From Arenimonas sp044348765 (lineage in GTDB: Bacteria > Pseudomonadota > Gammaproteobacteria > Xanthomonadales > Xanthomonadaceae): a stretch of 64,000 nucleotides of DNA. This document shows positions 52,953-62,800 of the stretch, piece by piece. Both the position numbers and the translations under genes were made by a program. The stretch lies in NCBI RefSeq assembly GCF_044348765.1, contig NZ_JBIKSE010000003.1, positions 5,198 to 69,197 on the forward strand. Direction: 5' to 3'. Below the pieces are notes generated by a model. That model was not told the origin of the DNA, searched no databases, and saw only the letters and a list, made by a program, of their open reading frames with translations. Each line of letters starts with the position of its first letter. The stretch's first letter is position 1.

Positions 52953-55025
52953 TTAAAACCGATGCCGCACGCGCTTGAACGGCACATCGTCACCATCGCC
53001 ATTCTCGCCAGGCGACGCTTCGAATTCGCGGGCATAGCGATGCCCCGCATAAACGGCATGTACGATCAGACCCGGCGCCAGGGCATCACCGATGCACTGT
53101 ACTTGGCCGATACCGGCGTCCGCCCATTCGTCTTCGCGTGCCAGCAAGTCCTGATGCAGGCCGTCATTCGGCAGACGCATGCTGACCGCCACCAGCGCTG
53201 CGGCTGGAAGCGTCAGGCGATCGTCCGACCAAACGCAATCCAGCCAGACCCGCTGACCATCGAACCCGCCCAAAGTCTTGCCGGTGTGCAGGTGCACGCC
53301 CAGCTTGCGCAGGCGCTTCTGGATGTGCCGGTAATCGAGGGTGTTGGTGGTCCAGCCAGCGATGGTGTCTTCGCTGCTGACGACGTGAACTTCAAGATTT
53401 TTGGCCACCAAAAGTTCAGCCAACACGCTGGCCAGATAGAAGTTATCGTCGTCGTACAGCACGACCGGACCGGCTTGGGGCAAACGGCCCGCCATCAGAT
53501 CGTCCGGCGTGAACACCCCCGGCAGCTCATGGCCCTTGAACGCCTCGGTAAGGCTGCGACCGATTCCGGTGCGCACCCAATGCGCGCCCGTCGCCAGCAC
53601 TACGGCATCAGCACCGATATCCAGCACGTCCTGGGCGCTCAAGGCATTGCCACGGAAAACCGATACATTGGACATCGGCTCAATACGACCGACCCGCCAA
53701 TCACGCACGCGCCGCCATTCCGCCAAGCCGGGCAACGCCGATTCCTTCAGCACGCGGCCGCCGAGCTGCTCGGAGGCCTCGGCCAGCATCACTTCATAGC
53801 CACGCTGACCGAGTGCGCGCGTGGCTTCCAAGCCGGCCGGACCGGCACCGACCACCAAGATCCGCTTTTCCGATTTCTTGGCCGGAATCGTTTCCGGATG
53901 CCAGCCCTTGCGCCATTCTTCGCCCATGCTTGGATTCTGGGTGCAGCGGATCGGGGTGATGGTCATGTCGCCGGACACGCAGATGTTGCAGCCGATGCAT
54001 TCGCGGATGGCGTCGATGGCACCGGTTTCGATTTTGCGCGGCAGGAACGGATCGGCAATGGACGGACGGGCCGCCCCGATCATGTCGAGCGCGCCTGCGC
54101 GCACCAGCCGCACCATGGTGTCGGGTGAAGTGAAACGGCCAACGCCGACCACCGGCCTGTTGGTAATCTGCTTGACCCAGGAGGTGAAGGGCTGTTGATA
54201 GCCTTCCGCACCAAAACGCGAGCTCAGCGAATCGTTGTACCAGGCGGCGACATTGACATCCCAGATGTCCGGCAGATCGGCCAGATGATGCACGATTTCC
54301 TTGGCTTCGGCGGTGTGCACGCCCTCCTCGCCCAGGAATTCCTCAGTCGCAAAACGCAAAGCCACGGCGCAGGTATCCCCGACCGCGTCTTTGGTGTCCT
54401 GTAACACTTCGCGCAGAAGCCGGATGCGGTTTTCCAGCGAGCCGCCGTAATCATCCGTGCGCTGGTTGCGGCGCCGTTGCAGGAAATGCATGGCCAATGA
54501 AAGATCATGCGCGGCGTAGACGTAGATGATGTCGAATCCGGCGCGCTTGGCGCGCAACGCGGCATTTTTATGCCAGCGCCGGTACTCGCGGATATCGTGC
54601 AGAGTCATCGCACGAGCCTGCAGCGGGTAGCCGTACTTCAGGGGCGTGTGCATCGGTGAAATCGGTACTTCCCGGCTGTACAGATTGGATGCGGTATAGC
54701 CGTTATGGGTGAGTTCCACCGCCGATAACGCGCCATGGGCCTTGACCTTTTCGCACATCAGCGCCAACGCCGGAATATCGCCCTCGTCCCACAGCCGCGC
54801 TTCCACGTAAGGCGTGACGTCGCCGCTCGGATGGATCTCGCACTCCTCGGTACTGACCACCGCCCATCCGCCCTGGGCTTTGATTTCGCGCATGGCGGCA
54901 TGGGCTTCCGGCATCTGATGGCCCATGCCGTTGCAATGCGGGACCTGGTAGAAGCGGTTGCGGGCGGTGACCGGGCCGATTTGTACCGGCTCGAACAGGA
55001 TGTCATAACGGGGATCACGGCTCAT
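52953..55025 (-). CDS. Trimethylamine dehydrogenase-like iron-sulfur flavoprotein of altered specificity
   Basis: A 690-residue enzyme: FMN TIM barrel (about 1-335), a [4Fe-4S] segment C343-IG-C346-NI-C349...C361, then ADP/FAD-binding domains starting KRILVVGAGPAG. It follows trimethylamine/dimethylamine dehydrogenase along its length. The flavin-linking Cys is kept (C31 in QVPHCNG), as is the catalytic triad Y170, H173 and D265. Of the aromatic bowl for methylated ammonium only W262 remains; positions Y60, W105 and W355 become E61, T106 and D353. It therefore probably oxidises another secondary amine or N-methyl amino acid (inference). It follows an APC permease gene by 10 bases in the same operon. 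Confidence 0.83.
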   Translation of the reverse strand: MSRDPRYDILFEPVQIGPVTARNRFYQVPHCNGMGHQMPEAHAAMREIKAQGGWAVVSTEECEIHPSGDVTPYVEARLWDEGDIPALALMCEKVKAHGALSAVELTHNGYTASNLYSREVPISPMHTPLKYGYPLQARAMTLHDIREYRRWHKNAALRAKRAGFDIIYVYAAHDLSLAMHFLQRRRNQRTDDYGGSLENRIRLLREVLQDTKDAVGDTCAVALRFATEEFLGEEGVHTAEAKEIVHHLADLPDIWDVNVAAWYNDSLSSRFGAEGYQQPFTSWVKQITNRPVVGVGRFTSPDTMVRLVRAGALDMIGAARPSIADPFLPRKIETGAIDAIRECIGCNICVSGDMTITPIRCTQNPSMGEEWRKGWHPETIPAKKSEKRILVVGAGPAGLEATRALGQRGYEVMLAEASEQLGGRVLKESALPGLAEWRRVRDWRVGRIEPMSNVSVFRGNALSAQDVLDIGADAVVLATGAHWVRTGIGRSLTEAFKGHELPGVFTPDDLMAGRLPQAGPVVLYDDDNFYLASVLAELLVAKNLEVHVVSSEDTIAGWTTNTLDYRHIQKRLRKLGVHLHTGKTLGGFDGQRVWLDCVWSDDRLTLPAAALVAVSMRLPNDGLHQDLLAREDEWADAGIGQVQCIGDALAPGLIVHAVYAGHRYAREFEASPGENGDGDDVPFKRVRHRF

Positions 55026-55034
55026 AAAGAATCT

Positions 55035-56408
55035 TTACATATGGAAATGGGTGATGACATGCCAAACCGGCACAATCGCCAGCAAGGGCAAGCTCAAGAG
55101 CGCCTTGCGCGCTTGGCCACGGCTGAAATAATAGACCGGCAATGCGCTTGCCAGCAGGAAAAAGCCCCACAACACGGCATCTTTTCCGGCACCGAGCAAA
55201 GCCCAAAGGGCATACGCACAGGCGCATGCGGCCGCCATCAGGAATCCAGTCATCGGACGCTTCAGGAGTAATTCGCCACGTCTGTAAAGCAGCAAGGCGC
55301 CGGCGGCCGAGAGCAAATACATGACCAGAATCGCGGAGGTGGAAATCAGCAATAAAAACGTGAAAATTTCCACCATGCCTTTTCCTGCGTTCAATAGCAC
55401 CACAGCGCTCAACAAAACGCCGGTCAGCAACAAGGCCGGCACCGGGGTATCGCGTTTAGAACGACGCGCCAACCACGCCGGAAAGGCTCCGGCGCGTGCC
55501 ATCTGGCCGGGCAATTCGCCCTGTAAAAGAATCCAGCCGTTGAGTGCACCCAAGGCGCTGATGGCGGCAAACGCAGCAATCCAATCGCCCCAATCGGCAC
55601 CCCAGTAGCGGGCAATTAAATCAGCCAATGGCGCACTGGACAGCGCCAACGCTTTTGCCGGAATCAGCACAATCACCACGGTGCAGATCGACACATACAC
55701 CAGGGCGGTGATCAAGGTGCCCCAGAATGTGGCCAGCGGGATGATGCGTTGCGGATCCTGGATCTTTTCGCTGGCCACAGCCGCCGATTCCAGCCCCAGG
55801 AACGCCCACAGGGTGAGCACGGCACTGGCATTGACCGCATCCCAACTGAATGCCACGGCGGGTGCGCCGGCATTGGCATCAATCATGCGGCCTTGTCCAA
55901 GCAGGATCAGTCCCAGCACAATCACCGCCAGCAGCGGCAGCAGTTTCAGTACCGTCGTAATGATCTGAACACTTCCGGATTCGCGTGCACCGAGCATATT
56001 GATGATGGTGAACAGCCAGATGAAACCGAGGGTTACGCCGATTGAGGCACCGGGCGTGTTGCTGATCCAGGGCAGCACATGCGAAAGATAACTGACTGCG
56101 GCAATGGCAACCGCGGCATTGCCTACCCATACCGCCACCCAATAGCCCCAAGCCACCACGAAGCCGGTTCGGTTGCCGAACGCCATTTGCACATACGCGT
56201 AAGCAGGCTTACCGGGAAAGGCGCGCGCAAGACCGGCAAATACCGTGGCGAGCAGCAAGCTGCCGGCAGCCGTGAACAACCAGCCATACAAACTATTCAA
56301 ACCATATGGAGCCAGCGATGCCGGCAGCAGAAACACCCCGGAGCCGATCATATTGCCCATCACCAGCGCCAGACACATCCAGAACCCGAGCTGCCGGCCC
56401 CGGTTCAT
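55035..56408 (-). CDS. APC family amino acid/amine permease (AdiC/PotE-like)
   Basis: A 457-residue inner-membrane transporter with about 12 helices. The first helix has GNMIGSGVFLLPASLA, the hallmark of the basic amino acid/polyamine antiporter branch, and helix 6 carries LWAFLGLESAAVASEKIQDP. It lies between an amidohydrolase gene (4-base overlap) and an amine dehydrogenase-like gene (10-base gap), so it probably imports the substrate of the latter. Whether it works as antiporter or proton symporter cannot be read. Confidence 0.88.
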   Translation of the reverse strand: MNRGRQLGFWMCLALVMGNMIGSGVFLLPASLAPYGLNSLYGWLFTAAGSLLLATVFAGLARAFPGKPAYAYVQMAFGNRTGFVVAWGYWVAVWVGNAAVAIAAVSYLSHVLPWISNTPGASIGVTLGFIWLFTIINMLGARESGSVQIITTVLKLLPLLAVIVLGLILLGQGRMIDANAGAPAVAFSWDAVNASAVLTLWAFLGLESAAVASEKIQDPQRIIPLATFWGTLITALVYVSICTVVIVLIPAKALALSSAPLADLIARYWGADWGDWIAAFAAISALGALNGWILLQGELPGQMARAGAFPAWLARRSKRDTPVPALLLTGVLLSAVVLLNAGKGMVEIFTFLLLISTSAILVMYLLSAAGALLLYRRGELLLKRPMTGFLMAAACACAYALWALLGAGKDAVLWGFFLLASALPVYYFSRGQARKALLSLPLLAIVPVWHVITHFHM

Positions 56409-57721
56409 TGTGCTGCGCCGTCATAGCGGATGCCGTCTTTCATGACCCAAACCGGCTTGGCGGTACAGCGGATGTCGGCAATGGGATTGCAGGCCAAGGC
56501 AACCAGATCGGCCTGTTTTCCCGGCGCGATGGATCCCAGTGTTTTTTCACGGCGAAGCAAACGGGCTGACTGGATAGTAGCCGATTGCAGGGCCTGCATC
56601 GGTGTCATGCCGTAGCGGACCATGTACGGGAACTGCCTGGCATTATCGCCGTGCGGGTAGACTCCGGCATCGGTGCCGTAGGCGATATTGACACCGGCGG
56701 CAACCGCTTTGCGGAAACCCCGACGCTGGATTTCAGTCGTATCCAAATTTTTCTGTAGCGATTCCGCGCTCCAACCTTGAGCGCGGCCGACGGTGTCGAT
56801 GTAATCGCCGTTATAGATGTCCATCACCAACCAGGTGCCATATTGTTTGGCCAAGGCGATGCCTTCGTCATCAATCAGTGAGGCATGTTCGACCGAACGG
56901 GCACCGCCCCGGATGGCGTTCTTAATGCCCTGGGCGCCATGCGCATGGCCGGTAAGGTCATGGCCTCGGACAGAAGCCGTTTCCACCGCAGCACGTACCT
57001 CGGACTCACTGTATTCGGACTGGTTGACGTCAGTGCCGTCGGTGAGGACGGCGCCGGTGACAATCATCTTGATCCAATCCACGCCCTGGTCAAGCACATG
57101 TCCAGTTTTCCAACGGATCTCTGCTTCGCCCTGGGCCACAGCTTCGCGCATGCGTGGCGGAATGCGTGCGGCATCGACCAGGCCGGAAACCTCCCCGCCA
57201 CCGCCGGGAACCGTGACATATGCCCCGGCCGTGAACATGCGTGGCCCCGGCACCCAATCCTTGGCAATCGCATCGCGTAAGCTCACATCGACGAAACCGT
57301 TATAGCTGCCGACATCCCGCACCGTGGTGAAACCGGCCCGCAGGGTTTTTCGGGCATTGGCGGCGCCGGACAGCGCGTCTTCCTCCGGCTTGGCTTTCAG
57401 ATAAGCCTCGACATTGAAATTCAGAATATCGCCGGCCAGATGGGTATGCATGTCCATGAAACCCGGCGTCACGGTATAGGCCGACCAATCCAGTTCACGC
57501 ACAGCGGCACGTCGGCTGCAGTAGGGCTGCACCGAAACGATGCGGCCATCTTCGACCAGAACGGCTTGGTCCTGCAAAACCTGCCCGGCATCGACATCGA
57601 TCAGCGTGCCGGCACGGATCAGCACGGCTTCGGCCTGTACGGTCTGAAGCGGCAGTACCAGCAGAAGCGAGGCAAGGACCCGGGCGGCTGTCGGTGGTAA
57701 ACGGCATAGAACAACAGACAT
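56405..57721 (-). CDS. Exported amidohydrolase, Xaa-Arg/Xaa-Pro dipeptidase or imidazolonepropionase-like
   Basis: A 438-residue metal-dependent hydrolase with an N-terminal signal-like segment (to about residue 30), so it likely acts in the periplasm. Metal-site blocks are MDMHTHLAGD, DWIKMIVTGAV (candidate carboxylated Lys), LTGHAHGAQG, SVEHASLID and GTDAGVYPHGDN. C-terminally GSIAPGKQADLVAL is the usual amidohydrolase wording. The closest characterised types cleave dipeptides with C-terminal Arg, Lys or Pro. It opens a tight operon with the permease and flavoprotein. The start is either ATG 57721 or 12 codons earlier at 57757. Confidence 0.8.
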   Translation of the reverse strand: MSVVLCRLPPTAARVLASLLLVLPLQTVQAEAVLIRAGTLIDVDAGQVLQDQAVLVEDGRIVSVQPYCSRRAAVRELDWSAYTVTPGFMDMHTHLAGDILNFNVEAYLKAKPEEDALSGAANARKTLRAGFTTVRDVGSYNGFVDVSLRDAIAKDWVPGPRMFTAGAYVTVPGGGGEVSGLVDAARIPPRMREAVAQGEAEIRWKTGHVLDQGVDWIKMIVTGAVLTDGTDVNQSEYSESEVRAAVETASVRGHDLTGHAHGAQGIKNAIRGGARSVEHASLIDDEGIALAKQYGTWLVMDIYNGDYIDTVGRAQGWSAESLQKNLDTTEIQRRGFRKAVAAGVNIAYGTDAGVYPHGDNARQFPYMVRYGMTPMQALQSATIQSARLLRREKTLGSIAPGKQADLVALACNPIADIRCTAKPVWVMKDGIRYDGAAQ

Positions 57722-57863
57722 GGGCAGGGCTCGCTCGGCTTGAGTCGGACGGCACATGCCACCAATACTCGTAATCTATGCTAACAGACCGACGCCCTGC
57801 CGAAAATCCGCTGCACAGCAATTCCGAACAGCGCCTGCCGCAGCGGCGTTATAATGCGTGCAG

Positions 57864-57940
57864 GTCCCCGTAGCTCAGCTGGATAGAGCGTACCCCTCCT
57901 AAGGGTAAGGCCACTGGTTCGACTCCAGTCGGGGACGCCA
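57864..57940 (+). tRNA. tRNA-Arg (anticodon CCT)
   Basis: A 77-base cloverleaf with CCA encoded. The acceptor stem GTCCCCG/CGGGGAC is perfect, the anticodon stem TACCC/GGGTA holds CTCCTAA, so the anticodon is CCU for the rare AGG codon. A perfect TATAAT at 57850-57855, 8 bases before the gene, is its likely -10 box. tRNA-Arg(CCU) is a known integration site in other bacteria, but I saw no integrase or repeated 3' end here. Confidence 0.95.
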
Positions 57941-57999
57941 AAATCTTTTTCTAAAGTGCCGCCTGCTGATGCATGGCAAGACGCTTAGGTCAAAAACGG

Positions 58000-59808
58000 T
58001 TAGCCCAGGCGCTGCGGCAGCGCGGAGCTGCGTGCGTTTCGGGCTATCAAGGTCGCCTGCAGCACCGAATCACTGCACCAGAGCGCCAGCGACATGCGCG
58101 CACGGGTGGCGGCGGTGTACAGCAGCTGCCGGGACAACACGGCATTATCGGCATCGGGCGGCAGCAGCACCGCCACATGGCCGTATTCCGAGCCCTGGCT
58201 TTTGTGGATGGTAATGGCAAAGGCACCCTCATGCGGCGGCAGTGCATCCGGCGCAAACGCGCGTGGACCTTGATCTTCCTCCGTTGCGGACGCGCCTTCA
58301 AACCAGACCTGTAAATCACCAGCGCCATCGCGCAAACAGATGCCGATATCGCCGTTGAACAAACCGCTGGCGGCATCGTTGTGCGTCATCATCACCGTCC
58401 TGCCGGGATACCAGGCCCCGACCGCACTGTCTGCTGCGTGCTGACGGAACAGGGCTTCAAGCCGGGCATTGACCTGTTCGGCACCGAATGGTCCCTCACG
58501 CAGCGCGCACAGCAATTGCCGGCCACGCACCGCGTGCAGCACTTTCGGCAGATGTTCCGGAGACACCGGCGCAAAGATGCCGGCGTCCCGCCATTCGGAA
58601 AACAGCTGCTGGTGCCACTGCTGGACGCAGGCGTGCAGCTGCGGCAGCGTGACGCAGGTCTGACGCTGCACGCGTGAGCCGGCCGCGTCACATGCCTGCA
58701 CGAATGCCTCCGGATTGCCATCACGCAAGGCGGCATTGACAGGAACCAGTGCCTGATCGGCACGAAAGCTGTGTTGCAAGCGGACCACGTCACCGGCGGC
58801 GGAAGCTTCCAGGGCGCGGACCAGATCCAGAAAGACCGAACCGGTGCCGACCGGCGGGAGTTGCTCGGCATCACCGACAAATACCAGAACCGCAGATGGC
58901 GCCAGCGCATCCAACAGAACACGGAGCAATGGCAAATCCAACATCGAGGCTTCATCAATCAGGACCACATCCGCCCCGATTGGATTGCCGGCATGATGCA
59001 CGAAACCGCGTTGTTGGCCGCGGCTACCCAAGAGCCGATGCACGGTCATGGCCTCGGCCTGCAGTGCCGGTGCTAGCCATTGTGGCCACGGGGAGCTCCT
59101 GAAATCGGCACGATCCTGCAAATCCTTGCTGCTATCGCGCAGGGCATCGCCCAGACGACGGGCCGCCTTGCCGGTCGGTGCCGCCAGCCGGATGACCGGC
59201 AAGCGTGCGTGCTGCGCATGATGTTCGCGGATCAATGCCAACAGCATCCGCAGGACCGTGGTGGTCTTTCCGGTACCGGGTCCGCCGGTCAAGACAAAAA
59301 GACGGCGACCGAGCACCTGCATGACCGCTTGCGTTTGCGGGCGCACGGCTTCGGTATCGGAGGCCTCGAACAGGGCCTGCAGATCATTCGCTTCACAGGG
59401 CATGCGCAGCACTTCGACATGACTTCGGCGTGCGCGCAGATCGGCCGCGACGGCGATTTCATGCAACGCGTTCCGGCGCAGATAGAAGTGATTGAACTGC
59501 AGCACAAAGGGCGTGTCAGCCGCTTCATCACCGGCCAGCGCCGTCACCATCGGTTCGGCCGCCAATGCTGAGAGCTCTTCGACGCTCAAGGCGCGCAGGC
59601 CATGCCGCGAGGGCGTCTCCGGCTCGAGCCACAAGGCACTGTCGCCCTGCGCTTCGGCGTAACTGGCCCAGCCGGCGACTTCGGCCAATAGGCGTGAACC
59701 GCCATGGGAAAGCACCCATCGGGCCACCGCGGCATCCAGCGCACGCCACGGCTCGGCACCGGGCAGATTGGGCAGGGTCCGGAAATGAAAGTGGGTGGTG
59801 CTCGTCAT
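58000..59808 (-). CDS. recD: Exodeoxyribonuclease V subunit alpha (RecD)
   Basis: 5'-3' helicase of the RecBCD complex for double-strand break repair and foreign DNA degradation. The 602 residues include the Walker A GGPGTGKTT (175-183, K181), Walker B DVVLIDEASMLDL, and C-terminal helicase motifs near AITIHKSQGSE and LYTAATRAR. The order recC-(orf90)-recB-recD runs on the minus strand, and recD overlaps recB by 4 bases. The gene ends 59 bases from tRNA-Arg. Confidence 0.95.
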   Translation of the reverse strand: MTSTTHFHFRTLPNLPGAEPWRALDAAVARWVLSHGGSRLLAEVAGWASYAEAQGDSALWLEPETPSRHGLRALSVEELSALAAEPMVTALAGDEAADTPFVLQFNHFYLRRNALHEIAVAADLRARRSHVEVLRMPCEANDLQALFEASDTEAVRPQTQAVMQVLGRRLFVLTGGPGTGKTTTVLRMLLALIREHHAQHARLPVIRLAAPTGKAARRLGDALRDSSKDLQDRADFRSSPWPQWLAPALQAEAMTVHRLLGSRGQQRGFVHHAGNPIGADVVLIDEASMLDLPLLRVLLDALAPSAVLVFVGDAEQLPPVGTGSVFLDLVRALEASAAGDVVRLQHSFRADQALVPVNAALRDGNPEAFVQACDAAGSRVQRQTCVTLPQLHACVQQWHQQLFSEWRDAGIFAPVSPEHLPKVLHAVRGRQLLCALREGPFGAEQVNARLEALFRQHAADSAVGAWYPGRTVMMTHNDAASGLFNGDIGICLRDGAGDLQVWFEGASATEEDQGPRAFAPDALPPHEGAFAITIHKSQGSEYGHVAVLLPPDADNAVLSRQLLYTAATRARMSLALWCSDSVLQATLIARNARSSALPQRLG

Positions 59809-62800
59809 AGCCCCTGCTCCACGGCCACGCCGGCCAGAACGTTCTGAATGTCGGTCATCAAGGCATCACTGAAGCGGTGTTGCCAGATGCCGGCGGCAGC
59901 GTCCAGTCCGACGGCACGGATGAATAGGTAGTAACACGCGCCGAGATGCCGCGCCCGTGCATAATCGGCAATGCGCTGGGCGAGATAACGATCGACGGCT
60001 ACGGCATACAAGAGTGCCTGGAATCGGTAGTGATGCGCGTCCATCGCTTGGTGCAGGGCCTGCGGGGCGTAATCCGACAGACAGGGGCCGAGTCGGTTGC
60101 TCTTGTAATCGAGGATGTGGAAGCGGCCGTCATGGCGGAAAACCAAATCGATTTTTCCGTTCATCAGACCGGCCAGGCGTCGTGAGGATACCGGCACCAG
60201 ATCCGGTTCCCCATGGGCCACGCAGACCTCGCGCAGCTTGCCGATATCGGCATTGTCCAACACATAGTTGAACTCCATTTCGGCACGCAGCTCGGAGGCC
60301 GGCAAAGCACCCAGCTGTGGACCCTCAGGACCCAAGGGCGTGTCGAGCACCGTCTGCAGCCGATCGGCCAGCACCTGCACCAGACGCTCCGGATTGTCCT
60401 CGCGGGAATGCACATTGTGTTCGGCAAGACAGCGGACCATCAGGGCTTTCTGATCCTGCAGGCGCTGCAAGGGTTCCCGGTGTTCGAAAATAGCATGCAC
60501 GGCATTGCCGAAATCGGTACCGGCGACTGACATCAATGCCGATAACTCCGGATGCGGCGGTTCGGGTAATGTCATCGCCGCATCAGTGGCGTAAGCCGTA
60601 TCCTCGGAAATCTCCGTACGCTCATCGGATGCCGCCGCGTCCTCAATCAGCACGGACGCCCCGGTTTTGGTCAAGGTACTGAAGCTGTGCTTGGAAGGCA
60701 GCGGTCCCAGCGGCGACTCCGGCAACGGGCGGGCACTGCGCAAGGCCGTGTCGATGCCGTCGTCAGCCTTTGCCGATAAGGCCTGCCGCGGTTGCCAGTC
60801 ATCATGCCAGGCGATATTGGCGGTGGCATCGATCTCGGCGCGCCAGTCCGGGCGCTCCTGCAGACGCGTCAAACTCACATCCAGGGCGCTACGGGCGCTT
60901 CCGGAAAGCGGTTTGGAGCTGCGTGCAGCGCTGCCCCGTTCCGGCGGCAGCACAAAGACATGACAGGCGTGGATGGCCCGCGTCATGGCGACATACAGCA
61001 GCCGGAAGCGTTCCTCCTGCAAATCTTGCAGTGCCATGCGCTTGGCGGAATCACCGATTTGCCACAGACGCATGCCTTCAGTGTCATCACCGGCCTGAAA
61101 CAGCCCGGACTCACGTCCCTCGCCGTGTGCCCACATCAAGGGCAGGAACACAATCGGAAACTCCAGGCCCTTGCTGGCATGCAGGGTCATCAGATGCACG
61201 CGTGCGGCGTCCGATTCAATCCGCAATTGCCGATTTTCGGCGGCATCTTCCGCGTCGTCGCCGCCGTCTTCACGCTGCGCGGAAAACCAGACCAGCAACT
61301 CTTCGGGCCCGTTGCAGTCTTCCATCTGGGTTTGCAGCAACTCACCGAGATGACGTAAGTCGGTCAAGCTTCGCTCACCGCCGACACAGGCCAGCTGGAC
61401 CGGCGCAATGCGCGCAATCAGGGCATCGACCACGGCCTGGATGCCCCGCTGCTGCCAGAGAACCTGCCACTGATGGAACACCCGCACGGCCGTCTGCCAA
61501 CGCGCGGCCTCGGCATTCAAGGCCGCAATGGCGGCAAAGGAGGCGCCCCACAGGCGGGTCGCCATGGCCGCCCGCAACGCGCCGGGATTATCGGCATGCG
61601 CGACGGCATACAGGATGATCTGCAAGTCGCGCGCCGAATCACTGGCGAACACGCTATTACGGGTCGTGCTGACACAGGGCACGCCACGGCTCTGCAGCAG
61701 ATCGCGCAACTGGCTGACCTGATGGTGCGCGGGCAGCAGCACGGCAATATCAGCCGGTTGTAAGGGTCGATTGCCAATGGCGTGAATGCCGGATTGCAGC
61801 ATGTGCTGAATTTGGTTGGCACAGTCGGTCAAAGCCAGCTGCGTGCGCGCCGCTGCCGAGCCTGTGGCCGGATCCGCCGCAGCATGGAACTGCAAAGGCC
61901 GTTCGCACATCACGCCGTCAATGGTGTACGGCGCGTCATCTTTGCGGTCGCTGGCGTTGACAGCATGGTAGTGTACGCCCCCGGCATCCTGCTGCGCGCT
62001 CAAGGCCTCACCGCTCAATCCATACCAGGCATTGACCGCCGCCACATAATTGCGCGATGAACGGCGATTGGTATCCAGACTGATTTTTCCCGCATCCGGA
62101 ACATCCAAGGCGGCGCGTTGATAGGCACGGATATCGCCGCCACGGAAGCGGTAAATGGCTTGTTTTGGATCACCGATCATCACCAGATGACCTCGATGGG
62201 CGTCATCCGACTCCCGGTAAATGGCATCGAGAATGCCGTATTGGATGCCATCGGTATCCTGGAATTCATCCACCAGCGCCACCGGCCAGGCCGCATGCAG
62301 CGTATCGGCCAAAGCCCTTCCGGCATCGCCGTGCAGGGCGGCATGCACATCGGTCAGCAAGGCATCGAAACTGCGTTGACTGCGTGCCGCCAAACGGGTC
62401 TTGGCTTGGATGGTGGCCCAGTCGGCCACCGCCTTCCAGAAACGCAGAACCTTGAAATACAGCACGCCGCTTTCCGCAACCGATACGGCAAAGTCCGCCG
62501 CAATGGGCAGGCGCGGATCCTCTTTGCAGCCTTTCAGAACGCCGGTGAGTGCGGGCGCGTTAATGAGCACGCTCTCGAAATCCGAATCCATGTTTTCATG
62601 TGCTTCCCGGTCTTCCAGGAGGTTGGCCAAACGCTCGAAGGCTTTACCCAGCTTGGCCGTCTTGCCAAAGCATGCCACGACATCGCGTAATTCCTGGGCG
62701 CGCGCCTTAGGCAACAGACAGTCCAGTTCCGCATCATCAAAGCCGCGGATCGCGCTGCCCGGCATCAGCAGCTGACCGAGAATACGTTTCAGCGTTTCCG

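Noticed and set aside
57864..58000. tRNA-Arg(CCU) as an integration site of a mobile element
   Set aside because: No integrase gene or second copy of the tRNA 3' end was noticed nearby; recD follows directly.
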